A program made the translations under genes and the position numbers. DNA of 64,000 bases from Strongylocentrotus purpuratus (taxonomy: Eukaryota; Echinodermata; Echinoidea; Camarodonta; Strongylocentrotidae): contig NW_022145615.1 in the NCBI RefSeq assembly GCF_000002235.5, forward strand, positions 13,740,231 to 13,804,230, in the 5' to 3' direction. Of the stretch, positions 21,750 to 32,760 are shown in pieces. A model generated the notes under the pieces. It did no database searches and was not told where the DNA came from. It worked only from the letters and a program-made list of their open reading frames with translations. The stretch's first letter is position 1; each line of letters begins with the position of its first letter.

Positions 21750-22634
21750 ATTCAATGAAGGTAACATCTATCGACTGAAGCATGCTTTGGGGATGCCACA
21801 CACATAGAGAACAGGGTCAAAGTGGATGGCCTTGAAGCGCTCTGTCCGACACTACAGCGCTATGCATACCCTTGCAGGTATGGAGACCTGGTCAAGGACT
21901 ATGGGAAGCCAGTGCCTCAGCTTTTTCTCATGTTTAAATGGATGACAAACTTTCTTTATGCAAGACATAATTTTCTTTTTACATCACTGGACCAGAACTG
22001 GTTGTCTCCGCATCACCTTCAGATCTATGCAGAGGCAATCCACGGGAAGGGTGCTGCTCTCAGCAACTGTTGGGGTTTCATTGATGGTACGGTTTGTCCC
22101 ATTTGCAAACCCGGTGAACACCAGAGGGTCATGTATAATGGACACAAGCGAATCCATGCCCTTAAGTACCAATCATTGACAACTCCATATGGTTTGATTG
22201 CGTCTTTGTATGGACCTCTTGGAGGTCGTAGGCATGACGCTTTTCTTTTGCAGGACTCGGGGCTCCTGACAGAACTAGAAGCCAGGTCTGGTGATGAACA
22301 AGGGAATATTCTTTGCATTTATGGGGATCCAGCCTACCCATTACGTCCACAACTGCAAGCACCTTTCCCAACAGCTCATATTACCAGGGACCAGGAAGCC
22401 TCCAATGCGGCAATGTCTAAGGTCCGCATCAGTGTTGAATGGTCATTTGGGGACATTATCAATAACTTTAAGTTAACTGACTTCAAAAAGACCCAGAACA
22501 TGCTAACGAGTGCATGTGGTAAGATGTACATTGTTTCTGTACTTCTCACAAATGCCCACACATGTTTATATAAGAACAATACGTCCCGCTATTTTGCCCT
22601 TGATCCCCCTTCATTGCAAGAATATTTTCAGTAG
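21750..22634 (+). pseudogene. PIF/Harbinger transposase, near full length
   Basis: A 270-codon frame (21,822-22,634) carries the Harbinger DDE domain: YAYPCRYGDLV, GFIDGTVCPICKP (first Asp), LYGPLGGRRHDAFLLQDSG (second Asp region), YGDPAYPL, and SVEWSFGDI (Glu). The N-terminal segment RFNEGNIYRLKHALGMP (21,749-21,800) is in another frame, so one shift near 21,805 separates the start. Human HARBI1 is a domesticated member of the same family. The catalytic residues are present, so this copy may be fairly young, but the shift and the broken Myb partner suggest it is inactive. Confidence 0.85.
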
Positions 22635-22640
22635 TTTAAA

Positions 22641-23535
22641 TGTGTATAGAGTATGTCACTGCCACTTAACATGTACATTGTAATTTTTATTATTTTTCAT
22701 TGACAATACATGTAGTTTGCATCAGTAATTTAGCGCAAGCAAATGACCTACATGTAATGTGATTGGGGTTATTTATGTATTGCTGTATAGATTAAAGAGC
22801 CATTTTTCTAAAATATGAAGATTTAATTGATGTTCATCTCCAAAACTTATTGTTTCATTGAATGAACATAAACTTTACTTTTTCATGGATGTTCAACAGT
22901 TCAAGTATCATGAATAATATATGTTCACTTCATTGAAATGTAAGATACCATTCTTATTGTTTTCTTTGAATCTTCGAAGACACCATTATTAATGTTAGCA
23001 TGTAGTGTGCATCATATTAACAACGTTCTGGTACTGTTGTCCATTAGGAAACCCTCATGTATTTCTATTTCGATAGTGGGCGTGTGTAACACGTTGGATT
23101 AATGGTATAAAACGTCATAGAAAAGCAATGTCAAGGTTATTTAGATAATACAGTCAAAAATGCTGTGTGGAATTATTAGTATATGCCAAAAATGTCAGTA
23201 GCAGGATATATAGCATATATTTCAAGCAAGATTGTTCTCTTGATTTATGAGTACTTTTCTGAGGTCAAGTTGAATCTAGTTCTTTTTATGAACGTGAAAA
23301 TAATCAGTTCTAGTTTTACTTGTTTAAATATTACAAGCAAAGGTTGAGTTTTGGTATTGAATATGTGATACAATATTACAAACATGAGTTAAGTTCAATT
23401 AGCAAAGGTGAATTTGATACCCTGCTTGTATAGACTAATAGAAGGTCTAGTGACTTAGTTTTGTCCCTTTGGTTGTCAAGTATTCAACAAGTGTGGTTAA
23501 CTGATGCTTAGGAAAGAATTTTATAACTTAGTATT
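22641..23535. other. No gene recognised
   Basis: AT-rich sequence after the Harbinger transposase; may include the element's 3' flank. No inverted repeat end was identified. Confidence 0.4.
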
Positions 23536-23538
23536 CAT

Positions 23539-23800
23539 GAGATGGAGGCCATAGAGAAACGGCAGAGAGTGAGCGACGAGCAGGAGAGGCAGGATCAGGA
23601 GAGACATTTGGATAATAAAAAAGGAGATAGTAGCGGCGGAGGCGTGAAGATAGGGAGCAAGCCGAGAGACTCCATAGAGATTTTAAGATGGCCATGATGG
23701 ATCGTCAAACGGCACTGATGGCCACAATGATGGGTCAGCCCATGGCACTACTGCATGCTTCCTTTATGCACCACCAGGCACTTCCCCACCAGTGACTCTG
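23539..23800 (+). pseudogene. Remnant of a charged coiled-coil-type protein
   Basis: The start MEAIEKRQRVSDEQERQDQE and, in another frame, MMDRQTALMATMMGQPMAL are typical of the C-terminal half of Myb/MADF-like partner proteins of DNA transposons. It is broken by frameshifts. Origin inferred from composition only. Confidence 0.35.
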
Positions 23801-24149
23801 AAAAAGATTACATTCAGATGTAGCTGAAAGTGTTGACTTGGGCCATTTAGGTTCTTTGTAAATATAGTAAATAGTACTAGTAGTAGAAGTAATATCCAGT
23901 TATAGCACAATATCTGCATGCTTTGTACGTACGCCAGTTAGGCGAAGAGTAAGGCAAAGCCGAGCTGGGGCATTGCTGTGGGTACTCCCAAATGCAAAAT
24001 TAGTAGCAAGGCAAAGCCGAACGTACAAGAAAAATCTAAATTGTGAAAGACAAAAGTCAAAACCCCTGAAAGTACATGTATTGGTAAGGCTAAGCGGAAC
24101 ATGAGGTTAACAACACAAGCAAGGCTATTAAAGCAGAGCTCTGACTCAA

Positions 24150-24700
24150 AACTGACGATCAGACATGAACAAGATGCACGCATCTATGGATCTACATGTA
24201 TCTACTCCATCGGGACTGCAAAATAAGGTATTCATAGATCTGATGTTATACTTTTGTAACCCCAGAAGAGAGAACCTACATGTACATAAACCTAAGCCTT
24301 CGGATTTCACTTCGGAAGTGAACGTTTGTATGCAGAGAGCCTTTACTTCAGTTAATGCATCCTACTACTTGCCTTCTCTCAAAAATATTTTTAAATGTAC
24401 AATGCAATAGAGCCAATCCGATGAGAAAGAGGATGGAGACAAGTTTTGCTGATGTGGCTAACCCGCTTTGTAAGAAGATTTGGATACCGGCACGAGAAGA
24501 TGGATACTCTGAGTTTGAGTTTGGGCACTCCAAGGGCAGACAAAGAGTGGCTTGAAATTGTCAACATCAAGGATGCATCTCAAAAACAGAAATATGTGTC
24601 ATGCTCCTGGCGCTCTGTACTGCCCACAGCAACGCATCAGACAAGAGCTTATTTAGCTGTATGAGGAATGCTACTGATATCAGACCAAACATGTTTTAAG
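24150..24700 (+). other. Coding-like fragments of unknown origin
   Basis: Two overlapping frames (24,355-24,555 and 24,446-24,664) include ANPMRKRMETSFADVANPL and DKEWLEIVNIKDASQKQKY, which look like real protein in alternate frames. They may be the N-terminal part of the DDE-like protein at 24,905-25,810. Not recognised. Confidence 0.3.
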
Positions 24701-24707
24701 AGATAGG

Positions 24708-24905
24708 ATGAATCCATTGGACACATTTAATGATAAGAAAAGCATACCTAAGTATTATAGGTTCACAGGACAGGGGGTAATGAGAGTGATTGATTTGTTA
24801 GAGGAGAGGATTGCACCATTGACCAAGAGGAGTCATGCTGTTGATGGGAGATTGCAAGTATTTATGGCATTAATCTTCTACGCAACCTACTTTGAATACT
24901 CATGC
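24708..24905 (+). pseudogene. Second Harbinger transposase, N-terminal fragment
   Basis: MNPLDTFNDKKSIPKYYRF, GQGVMRVIDLLEERIAPLT, KRSHAVDGRLQVFMALIFYA match the N-terminal region of HARBI1-type transposases. It ends abruptly at about 24,905, where a different DDE-like protein begins. Confidence 0.65.
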
Positions 24906-25810
24906 GCCAAAGAGACCCTGAAAGGCACCAAAACTCAATAGCCCGGAAAGCCCATTGCAGCTACCTCCATCACTTCAAAAACTTGTTGAGGCTCAATCAA
25001 CTCAAACTAAAGAAAGTTTTGAAAAAATTTGGAGAGAAAAATTGGAAAAGTCAAGAATATGAAACTAAACTGCCGGAATTAACCGTGTCACTTATTTTTC
25101 AAATGGAACAAACAGAAAAAGTGCAGAATTCAGTTTCCCACATTGTTCTCAGAAGCCCCCATTCACCTATGAACATCGCATCCCATATGAACGACATTTC
25201 TCAACTCCTGCATCGTCAGCCACAGAAGTCTGTGTTCATTCTTCTTGTGGACGGTGGACCAGACTACAATGTCAACCACCAAGTGAATGAGGTGTTCTAT
25301 GGTAGGCTCTTCAGGGATAATAATCTGGATGGTCTCCTTGTAACATCATACTGCCCTGGAGATTCTGCACTAAACCCAAAAGAACACCTCTGGGCTTCGT
25401 GCACCAATTCACTTGTAGGAGTTCACCTGCCATCGTTCATTGAAGGAGAGGCCAAACCTACCTACTACCAGCATGCCCTCTCAGACCAGGAGCGGAAACA
25501 AAAGGAGCATCAAGTTTTCAACTCTGCAATGGAATTAATTCGTGACAAGCATTGGAACAAACTTCAATTTGCTGGCCATCAGGTGTCTGTTCAGTGTGAG
25601 CCCAGTGGAGCCCACCAGCTCCATATGGGGCAGACTATGAGGAGATGAAATCAAAACTTTCAGGCTCTGCTAGACGACTCAAAGAGTTCGAGGATGATTA
25701 CTCTGACTATATGTTCACAATGTCACACATGGACAGACAATGGATTGGGACAATACTCTTCAGCAAATTCACAGCTGGGACTCATGAAATAAAAGACTTT
25801 CTCCGGTGAC
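24905..25810 (+). pseudogene. DDE-like transposase of unnamed family
   Basis: The 248-codon frame to 25,648 carries LRSPHSPMNIASHMNDIS, SVFILLVDGGPDYNVNHQVN, LVTSYCPGDSALNPKEHLW and VGVHLPSFIEGE. The C-terminal part (YEEMKSKLSGSARR, HMDRQWIGTILF) continues in another frame to about 25,810, so at least one shift is present. DGGPD and NPxEHLW look like catalytic Asp and Glu blocks of a DDE fold similar to Tc1/mariner. I recall similar proteins from invertebrate genomes but know no family name. Confidence 0.5.
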
Positions 25811-25865
25811 ATAGATGCAGGGGATACTAGAAGGGCACCATCCCCGCTATTGACGCTTACAACCA

Positions 25866-26486
25866 TAAAGCTACAGTCCCATATACGTCCCGGACCGTCC
25901 CGGACCATCCCGGACCCCATCCGGGGTGATCCGGGATAAGGTCCGTGTTGACACCGTGTTGGCACCGGGGTGGTCCTGGATGGTCCTGGATGGTCCTGGA
26001 TGGTCCTGGATGGTCCTGGGCGGTCCGGGAGTCGACCCCGGATGTTTTTGACGGTCAAAAACTGCCGGGGTGGTCCGGGACGGTCCGGGACAATAGTTTG
26101 ATCCGGGGTGATCCGTGTAGCCACCGTGCTGGGTCCGGGGTCATCCGTAGTGGCGCCGGGGCGGTCCGTGTTGATCCGTGGCAGTCCGGGAGTGAGTTAT
26201 TGACCGCCCAGGACCATCCAGGACCATCCAGGACCATCCAGGACCATCCAGGACCACCCCGGTGCCAACACGGTGTCAACACGGACCGAATCCCGGATCA
26301 CCCCGGATGGCGTCCGGGATGGTCCGGGACGGTCCGGGACGTATATGGGACTGTAGCTTTTAAAGCATCACACTTTTTTGAACAAAACATCCCGGACCAT
26401 CCCGGATCACCCCAGACCATGGTCCGGGATGGTCCGGAGTGGTCCGTGCTCGTCCGTGCTGGTCCGGCTTTATATGGGACTGGGGC
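25866..26486. mobile_element. GC-rich foldback element built of GGTCC repeats
   Basis: The left end AAGCTACAGTCCCATATA is matched in inverse at 26,338-26,360 (TATATGGGACTGTAGCTT) and again, less exactly, at 26,471-26,486 (TATATGGGACTGGGGCTT). Between 25,873 and 26,354 the two arms are nearly perfect inverted copies of about 170 bp, each with five GGTCCTGGAT units. The outer ends are flanked by TA, as for Tc1/mariner-type target sites. No protein-coding role; the frames seen here are artefacts of the repeat. Confidence 0.8.
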
Positions 26487-26859
26487 TTTAGCGAGATATC
26501 AATATTACATGAAAGTTGTCAGTTAGTGCTGATATATGTATTTAAACAAAAAACGGGATGTACAAAAAAACTAAAAGAAATTCCTGGCATGAAAGGGAAG
26601 GGAAAGAAGGAAGAAAAAGAGGAGGGATTGAAGCCCAATACGGTGCACCAATACATCCACTGCATTGGACGACTTTTGTGACTTCCTGATAATGGAAGTT
26701 GGGGGGGGGGGGGGGGGTCCTCCTCTTGGGATTATACATGATAACATCAGAAGACTCAGAAGCAAGTGCACATGGTACAAAAAGGGGCTGATGAAAGCCA
26801 TCAGGTCACATTAGCAATGAGACATGGCAATATGCAAGGTAAATGAAATAAAAACAATA

Positions 26860-27265
26860 AAGAGGAAGGAGGATCTCCTAAATGAACTTCTATAGTAGAA
26901 GAACTCACATTATTCTGGAGATATTTCTCCAGAATGCGAACAGATCATGCATCATTCGGACCATGACGGTTGGGGATGTAAGCGAAATAACAGTCCTTGG
27001 ATGTTCCCAAATGATCAAGGTGCATACAACACTCCTTTAAACATCAGGTTTTATTTTGTTTTCTTCAATAGAAACAATGAAGACGGAGGGATCTCCTAAA
27101 TGGTTCGCTCTAGTAGAAGTTAGGAACCACATAATTGTGGAGATATTTCTCCAGAATGCGAATAGATCCGGAATCATTCGGACCATGACGGTTGGGGATG
27201 TAAGCAAAATAACAGTCCTTGGATGTTCCCAAATGATCAAGGTGCATACAATACTTATTTTGAAA
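26860..27265 (+). repeat. Tandem duplication, about 213-bp period
   Basis: Two copies share GATATTTCTCCAGAATGCGA, CATTCGGACCATGACGGTTG and TTGGATGTTCCCAAATGATC. They may derive from a coding exon, but I could not settle the frame or family. A poly-G run of about 17 lies just before (26,701-26,717). Confidence 0.75.
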
Positions 27266-27605
27266 CATCATTGCCTGCTCTGAGAAAGATTATGTCTGTC
27301 AAAGTCTATTATCTGCAGGGAGAATTATTTTGGAACACTCTCCCAGTAGCAATCGCTACGCTCCATTACAGATGTCGACGTCTTCAAAAAAAGCCCTTAA
27401 AAGTTATCTTTTGGATAAATGTAATTACCATTGATTATGAAATTGCACTTTGTAAGGCACATTGCGAGGGCCGACAGTCCAGAAATGCACTTATAGAAGA
27501 ACTTATTATTATTATTACTATGATTAATATAATTAATATTTGTATCACCATCATTTTTATCATTATCTCTCAATTACCATCTCACATCATTTATGTTTGT
27601 TGTAG

Positions 27606-27900
27606 GTAAAAAAACACAAGACTTTAACTACTCATGGTGCTGTACATGTTGTCCTAGATAGTGCAACAATGGGGATTCTACAGCATTACTACAGTTTCAA
27701 AAAGTTTACCCCATTCTATGTGCGGAGCCTAGACGTCAATGAAGAGCCGTTCTTCTTGAGCGCCCATGGGAAGTGCATATCAAACCCTGGGCAGCTCATA
27801 GACAGACAGTGGACAACCAATGGGTTCACCAGCTCCTTCCAGCCCACAATGCTCAGAAAAACAGTGGTGTCAAAAGTGAATAAAGTCTTTATTCTTTTTC
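27606..27900 (+). pseudogene. Tyrosine-recombinase-like exon, fragment 1
   Basis: After an acceptor-like TTGTTGTAG (27,597-27,605) the frame reads KKHKTLTTHGAVHVVL, DVNEEPFFLSAHGKCISNP, RQWTTNGFTSSFQPTMLRK. This is the C-terminal core of a tyrosine-recombinase-like domain found in Crypton-like elements and in repeat-borne gene families of fish and invertebrates. The related fragment at 29,520 has the same order. It is isolated from any N-terminal part here. Family call is from memory of motifs. Confidence 0.5.
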
Positions 27901-28063
27901 TTCATAATGTGAGGCATTTGAATGATTTCAGTTGGCTATTTAGATGCAAAATTATGATTGAGAAGAAGTTGAAACAATTAGTCACTTTGTTTCTTACATC
28001 TCATTGCAACTTTGTTGCTGCAGTACTATTGATGAACTAATGAGTTCACATTAATTAAAGTTA

Positions 28064-28325
28064 TTGTTTCTCAATACAGGTGATGGACGAAACGATAGTC
28101 CTGGACATAATGCTCAGTACTTGACATACATTTTCCTCGAGCATGATACCCAGAACGTGGTACATGTCATCTTCAAAGACAAGCGGCAATGCGACATGGT
28201 GAGCATACTTATGGAGCCGCAGTCATTCAAGGAGGGTCTGGAGGAAGTCGAGCAACTGGGCATTGAAGTAGAGGAGGTGGTGACGGACACTCATTCCTCC
28301 ATTGCCAAGTCCATGAGTAAGATTT
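28064..28325 (+). pseudogene. Transposase-like fragment with GDGRNDSPGH motif
   Basis: DGRNDSPGHNAQYLTYIFLE, NVVHVIFKDKRQCDM and EVEEVVTDTHSSIAKSMSK match the DDE region of a repeat-borne transposase family (PTHR31751-like; perhaps Kolobok-related). The motifs GDGRxDSPGH and TDxH are the likely catalytic positions. Only this segment is present; it ends at about 28,320 in non-coding sequence. Confidence 0.5.
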
Positions 28326-28439
28326 TTTTTGTCTTGTTGTTTTGTGTAGTTCATATCTCTCTGTTGAATTTGAATCTCGATCAATTATAAATGTAAAGAC
28401 AAACTTGTATAGTGGGGGAAAAATGCCTTAATATCATTA

Positions 28440-29095
28440 ATTTGCACTTGCATTCGATTTGAATGTGGCCATCATGTTTATGAAGAATATCATGTCAAAG
28501 ACGAAAATCTTGGTGAAGCTTCTCCAGAGGGATGATCTGAATATCATGGATGCCCTCAAGGCTACAAGAGCAACAATTCACCTGCTGAGCAACATTCAAT
28601 CCAACAATGGAGGGAATTAATGCAGAAATTGATGCTGCATGCATGTTTGCCAAGAAGTATGACATCAATCCCCAAAGGAGTTTAGAAAGCACCATTGGCC
28701 AAGTAGAATACCTGCTTAAAAGTGCTGACGACAATCCTGGAACACAAGTCCAATGGTCAATCCACCGGTACTATAGGAAGGAGTGCAAGAGTATACTTGA
28801 CACGCTCATAAATCTCTTCAACGATTAGATGGCTCCTAGACTATTAGGTAGAACGTATGTTATGCTGGCTCCAACCACCAATTCCAGAAGTACCAAGATC
28901 AAATCTTGTACAGGCTTTATGCCGAACATTTCCAACTGAGTTAAACCATGGAGCAGTACAGATAGAGTTGGAGATATTTCATAAGCTCTTAGTAATGTAT
29001 GATAAGGAACTGAAGAACCTCGCTGATGCTGCTACACTCTATTCCCATAAACTAACTGGAAGTGGGGTGCAAACTTGAAGATCGTTGGCTCTCTG
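28440..29095 (+). pseudogene. hAT transposase fragment
   Basis: In several frames: KTKILVKLLQRDDLNIMDAL, IHLLSNIQSNNGGINAEID, RYYRKECKSILDTLINLF, then LLVMYDKELKNLADAATL. This is the helical region before the hAT dimerisation domain. Frames change at about 28,605 and 28,830. A dead hAT copy. Confidence 0.5.
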
Positions 29096-29519
29096 GTAAT
29101 GGTGTATGCCAGCTCCTTCTTGTTTCACCCTCTCACGTCCTCTTTCTTTGTTGTGATTATCCTGCCAATTAAAAGTGCATTATTGAAAAGCTTTTCTCTT
29201 TATTTTCTATTTGTGAAACAGAGTGTTTCCTTCACTGGCTGAGTAGACAGTATCTTTCTGAGTAAGGGAGAACGAAGGAAGCAGGGAAGGTCATCTCATA
29301 TATAAGTCAGAAAATAATGGACCTTAGACGAAACTATTAAAGAAATTTATACACATAAAACCCGTCACATAATTTTTCTCCCTTGCATCTTAGCTTTAAC
29401 AGCAAGCATAAAATTAAAGGAAACTGGCCTTCTGTAAATTCTACACCTCTTAGCATGTCACAAGTGGCGATGTATTAATTTATATGTAGAAACCATGTGA
29501 TATTTATATTTTTATGGTT

Positions 29520-30000
29520 GCAGATCAAAAAACATAAGACCCTGGCAATACATGGGGCTGCACAAATTGTCTTAGCCTCGGACACCATGAAACACCTGGA
29601 AGACTATAGGGAAGTCAGAAAGTATACCACCTACTACCAGCCGTTACAAGAGACAAATGAAGAGCCTTTCTTCCTAAGCGCCCATGGGAAACAAATATCA
29701 AACCCAGGGCAAATACTAGACAGACTATGGAACACGAATGGTTCTGAAAGTGATGACACCATTGATCTTGGAGTTTTAGAGGAATATGTGGCTCAAACCT
29801 TGCCATCTGTTTCAGCCAAAACCAAATCAGACATCGTGATAACATTGCTTAAGATAGGAGTAGGTACACCAGCTGACCTTCAGTACGTCAATGAAGAGGA
29901 CTTCAACTCTGAAAAGCTGAAGCTCGTTCAAGTGAGGAAGCCGATGAAGGAATGGAACAAAGGTACCTTCAACATGTTTTTACTAGATGTAATTGGTTTA
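29520..30000 (+). pseudogene. Tyrosine-recombinase-like exon, fragment 2, fused to a helical domain
   Basis: Behind an acceptor (TTTATGGTTGCAG, to 29,521) the frame encodes IKKHKTLAIHGAAQIVL, TNEEPFFLSAHGKQISNP and then, without a break, LPSVSAKTKSDIVITLLKIG, VGTPADLQYVNEEDF and LKLVQVRKPMKEW, a small helical (SAM-like) module seen in other repeat-borne proteins. The frame stays open to 30,187. The joint between the two modules (near NGSESDDTID, about 29,745) replaces the rest of the recombinase core, so this is a chimera or deletion product. Confidence 0.45.
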
Positions 30001-30611
30001 TACCAGTATACTTTTTGCCATGTCTTAAGCATGCAATGGAAGAGAATACCAAAGCATGTCTTCTTATTGACACAAGCACAGAAAGAAATTACTTCCGAGA
30101 AACTCTACGAATTTGCTTTCTTAATTTTAAAAAACAGCAAATTACCTGAGTATATTCCGATTGACGCTTACATGGTCTATGATATTTAAATTAAAGTTGT
30201 TGAAGAGATGCCATAGAGAAAACGGCCATCCCCATCCCTCGGATGAATTTTTTTTTCTAGTTTTAAGCATAAAATATCTAATGTAAATATTTAAAGGTTT
30301 CTAGTAGTTCTAAAGCAAAAATGAGATCCTATACAGATGCTTTTTTGCCAATATTAAATGTGCATAGTTTTAAAATCTGTATTTTCATATCAATTTGGCA
30401 AACGTACATATACAATTTAATTACTTCAGAAACCTTTAAGCAATTGAAATACAAATTGTAGCAGCCGACATTAAAAAGGTCTAATTTGCGCATTTAACGT
30501 GTTGAGTATATAGAAAGGGGGGGGGGGGGGGTTAATACATTCGCCACCAATTCCCATTTGCTTTAAATGAGCTGAAACTCACATGAAATGAAGATTATTA
30601 TATACCTCATC

Positions 30612-30985
30612 GAATGCAGGAATATAGAGATGATGTCATAATCAAGAAACTGGAATGTGTGAACCATGTTCAGAAGAGGCTTTTCACAAATTTGAAAAAT
30701 TTGAGAAAAAAAAACTATTCCATCAGAGGGAAACATTGTTTGAGTGAAGCCTACATAAAAACCCTCAGTAGATACTACAGGAATACTGTGTATCGGCATC
30801 AGGTAAAGATCGAAAGTGTTACAACTGAAAATGTCGCAAGTCTCCAGAGGGGTCTTCTGGCAGGGCTTCACCACAATGTCCACGACAACGACTCTGAGAT
30901 CCAGCATCAGTATTGCCCAGATGATCAGTGGTGTAAATGGAAGAATGACAATAAGAATGGCACAAATACATACCAGAACACTTAA
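30612..30985 (+). pseudogene. Mutator-like transposase fragment
   Basis: The frame reads LECVNHVQKRLFTNLKNLRK, LSEAYIKTLSRYYRNTVYRH and YCPDDQWCKWKND. These match the C-terminal part of the metazoan Mutator-like transposase domain (family signature C-V-x-H-V-Q-K-R-M-G; here the MG is LF). An acceptor-like ATGCAG precedes the frame at 30,619. The N-terminal DDE part is not here. Confidence 0.6.
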
Positions 30986-31396
30986 GCAGCGAATAAGACT
31001 CTCATTCGTACTTTTGGTCAGCGTTCATTGACTCTTCGTATTGGTTTGCATCGCACGTTTTCTTGGGTTTTTGTTGTAGCTGATGTCTCACAACCCATTG
31101 TTGGCGCAGATTTCTTGTACCATTACGGCCTCTTGGTTGATCTCCGTGCGAAACAACTTCGAGATTCAACCACGAGTTTGTCAGTCGTAGTGGAGCCTTT
31201 CGATTCGGTTTCGCTCAGGCTCAGCGTTGCTATTGTAAATCCCGAATCAATTACCGATTATGACACATTACTCGCTGAATTTTCCGACATCACTCAGCCT
31301 ATCTATAAAGACTGTCCTGTCAAGCATGATGTGATGCATCGCATCGTAACTCAGGGATCTCCGGGTTCTGTGCACAATTGTGTGGTGGTGAAGTGA
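30986..31396 (+). mobile_element. Ty3/Gypsy pol fossil (protease end to RT start)
   Basis: A short piece of a Ty3/Gypsy-type pol: the end of the protease region (VVADVSQPIVGADFLYHYG) and the linker toward reverse transcriptase. It is truncated on both sides, no LTRs were seen, and it is far from whole. An old fossil among DNA transposon pieces. Confidence 0.7.
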
Positions 31397-32390
31397 ATCT
31401 ATTCTTGTTGAGTGGATTGATTACAGCAGTGTGATGTACTCCTATTCTTTCATTTACAGGATTGTAAATAGCTGTAACATATGTCCTTTTTTCAAATAGA
31501 TTTCAGAGAAAGCTGAAAATGAATAATTTAAACATACATGTGTTTAATATTGACAAAAGAAAACATCCTTGCTGGCATTGTGTAGTTTGCATTTTTTCTT
31601 CTTTTTTTTTTCTCCTTTGATTTGTGGTGTACCCTATACATCACTGTAGACGAGGAAATTGAGCTTAAATAAGGTCATTGTTGACAGTGATGATGATGAT
31701 AATGGGGAGGAAGGAGGAGCTTGAAGGAGAAGGAGAAGAACTTGGCGATGGCAGAGATGAAATGCCGCGAGCCTACCAGCACGAACCTAAGCCACTGCAG
31801 TGGAAATAGTAGTAATAGCTGTAGTATTATTTTTTTATTTTTTTTATTTTTTTTTAAAAATTATTATTACTTATACCGCGCTTTTCCCATAAGGCCCAAA
31901 GCGCTTACAGTGAATGAAAATAAAAATTACATAAATACATATAATTAGAAAAAAACAAAAACAAAAAAAACCACAGTCTTACAACTACAAATTGCAAATA
32001 AGATGTGTTTTTAAGGCCTTTCTGAAGGTAAGAACTGATGGAGACTGATAGTAGTGGTGATGTAGTATGTATGTATGTTATTAGTTATTACTGTCCATGC
32101 ATTATCTGTCTCTCAGATAGGACATAAAATGGAGGTCCCTAGTATTGAAGAGTATCACCCTATTCAATAAATCAACAAGCAATTATTTAGATGTTAGTTG
32201 GATTTAATAGTCAAGGTGGACACTCATTAGCATTTTTGTTAATGTTGATTTAATATTGGAGTTTTACCACCTCTGTGTCTTTATGGTATAAGCTCTGAAT
32301 ATGTATTTTTGATAATGTATTGTAAACTTGCCTTTTATGGAGTATATTTGTTCCCCTTCCATACAGGCATCTTAAACTACAATCACGATG
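31397..32390. other. No gene; short dispersed repeat and low complexity
   Basis: A (GAT)n stretch near 31,689 is followed by a coding-like fragment (GDGRDEMPRAYQHEPKPLQW, 31,746-31,806). At about 31,850-31,920 a T-rich run leads into CGCGCTTTTCCCATAAGG and CCAAAGCGCTTAC, a palindromic motif seen in invertebrate SINE-like repeats. The rest shows nothing recognisable. Confidence 0.4.
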
Positions 32391-32391
32391 C

Positions 32392-32760
32392 ATGACCTGA
32401 GGCACCTGGAGGATCTAGTGGATGAGTGGGCCGCAATTATAAAGAAATCATTTGTGTGTGTGTGTGTGATCCATTGGCAATGATTGGCCAACAATATTCA
32501 CAATGAATGACCTGAGGCACCTGGAGGGTCCAGTGGATGAGTGGGCTACAATTTACAAAGAAATCGTTTGTGTGTGTGTGTGATCCATTGGCAATGATTA
32601 GCCAACAGTACTCACAATGAATGACCCGAGGCACCTGGAGGGTCCAGTGGATGAGTGGGCTACAATTTATAAAGAAATCATTTTTGTGTGTGTGTGTGAT
32701 CCATTGCCAATGATTGGCCAACAATATTCACCATGGATAATCTGAGGCAGCTGGAGGAGC
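32392..32760 (+). repeat. Tandem repeat of about 114 bp holding a transposase start
   Basis: Four units; each has a (GT)n run, GATCCATTGGCAATGATTGG and then ATGAATGACCTGAGGCACCT with GATGAGTGGGCTACAA. The fourth unit continues into the pogo-like remnant, where the same stretch reads MDNLRQLEERIDEWAA. The repeat thus amplified the 5' part of a coding exon together with its flank. Confidence 0.8.

Noticed and set aside
25723-26526. Open frames with repeated GPSRTIQDHPGP-type peptides
   Set aside because: They come from the GGTCC foldback element; both strands give similar peptides, as expected for an inverted repeat and not for a gene.
28495-28734. Minus-strand 79-codon frame
   Set aside because: It is the antisense shadow of the hAT fragment on the plus strand.
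31740-31806. Gene fragment with GDGRDEMPRAYQHEP
   Set aside because: Too short and without context to name.
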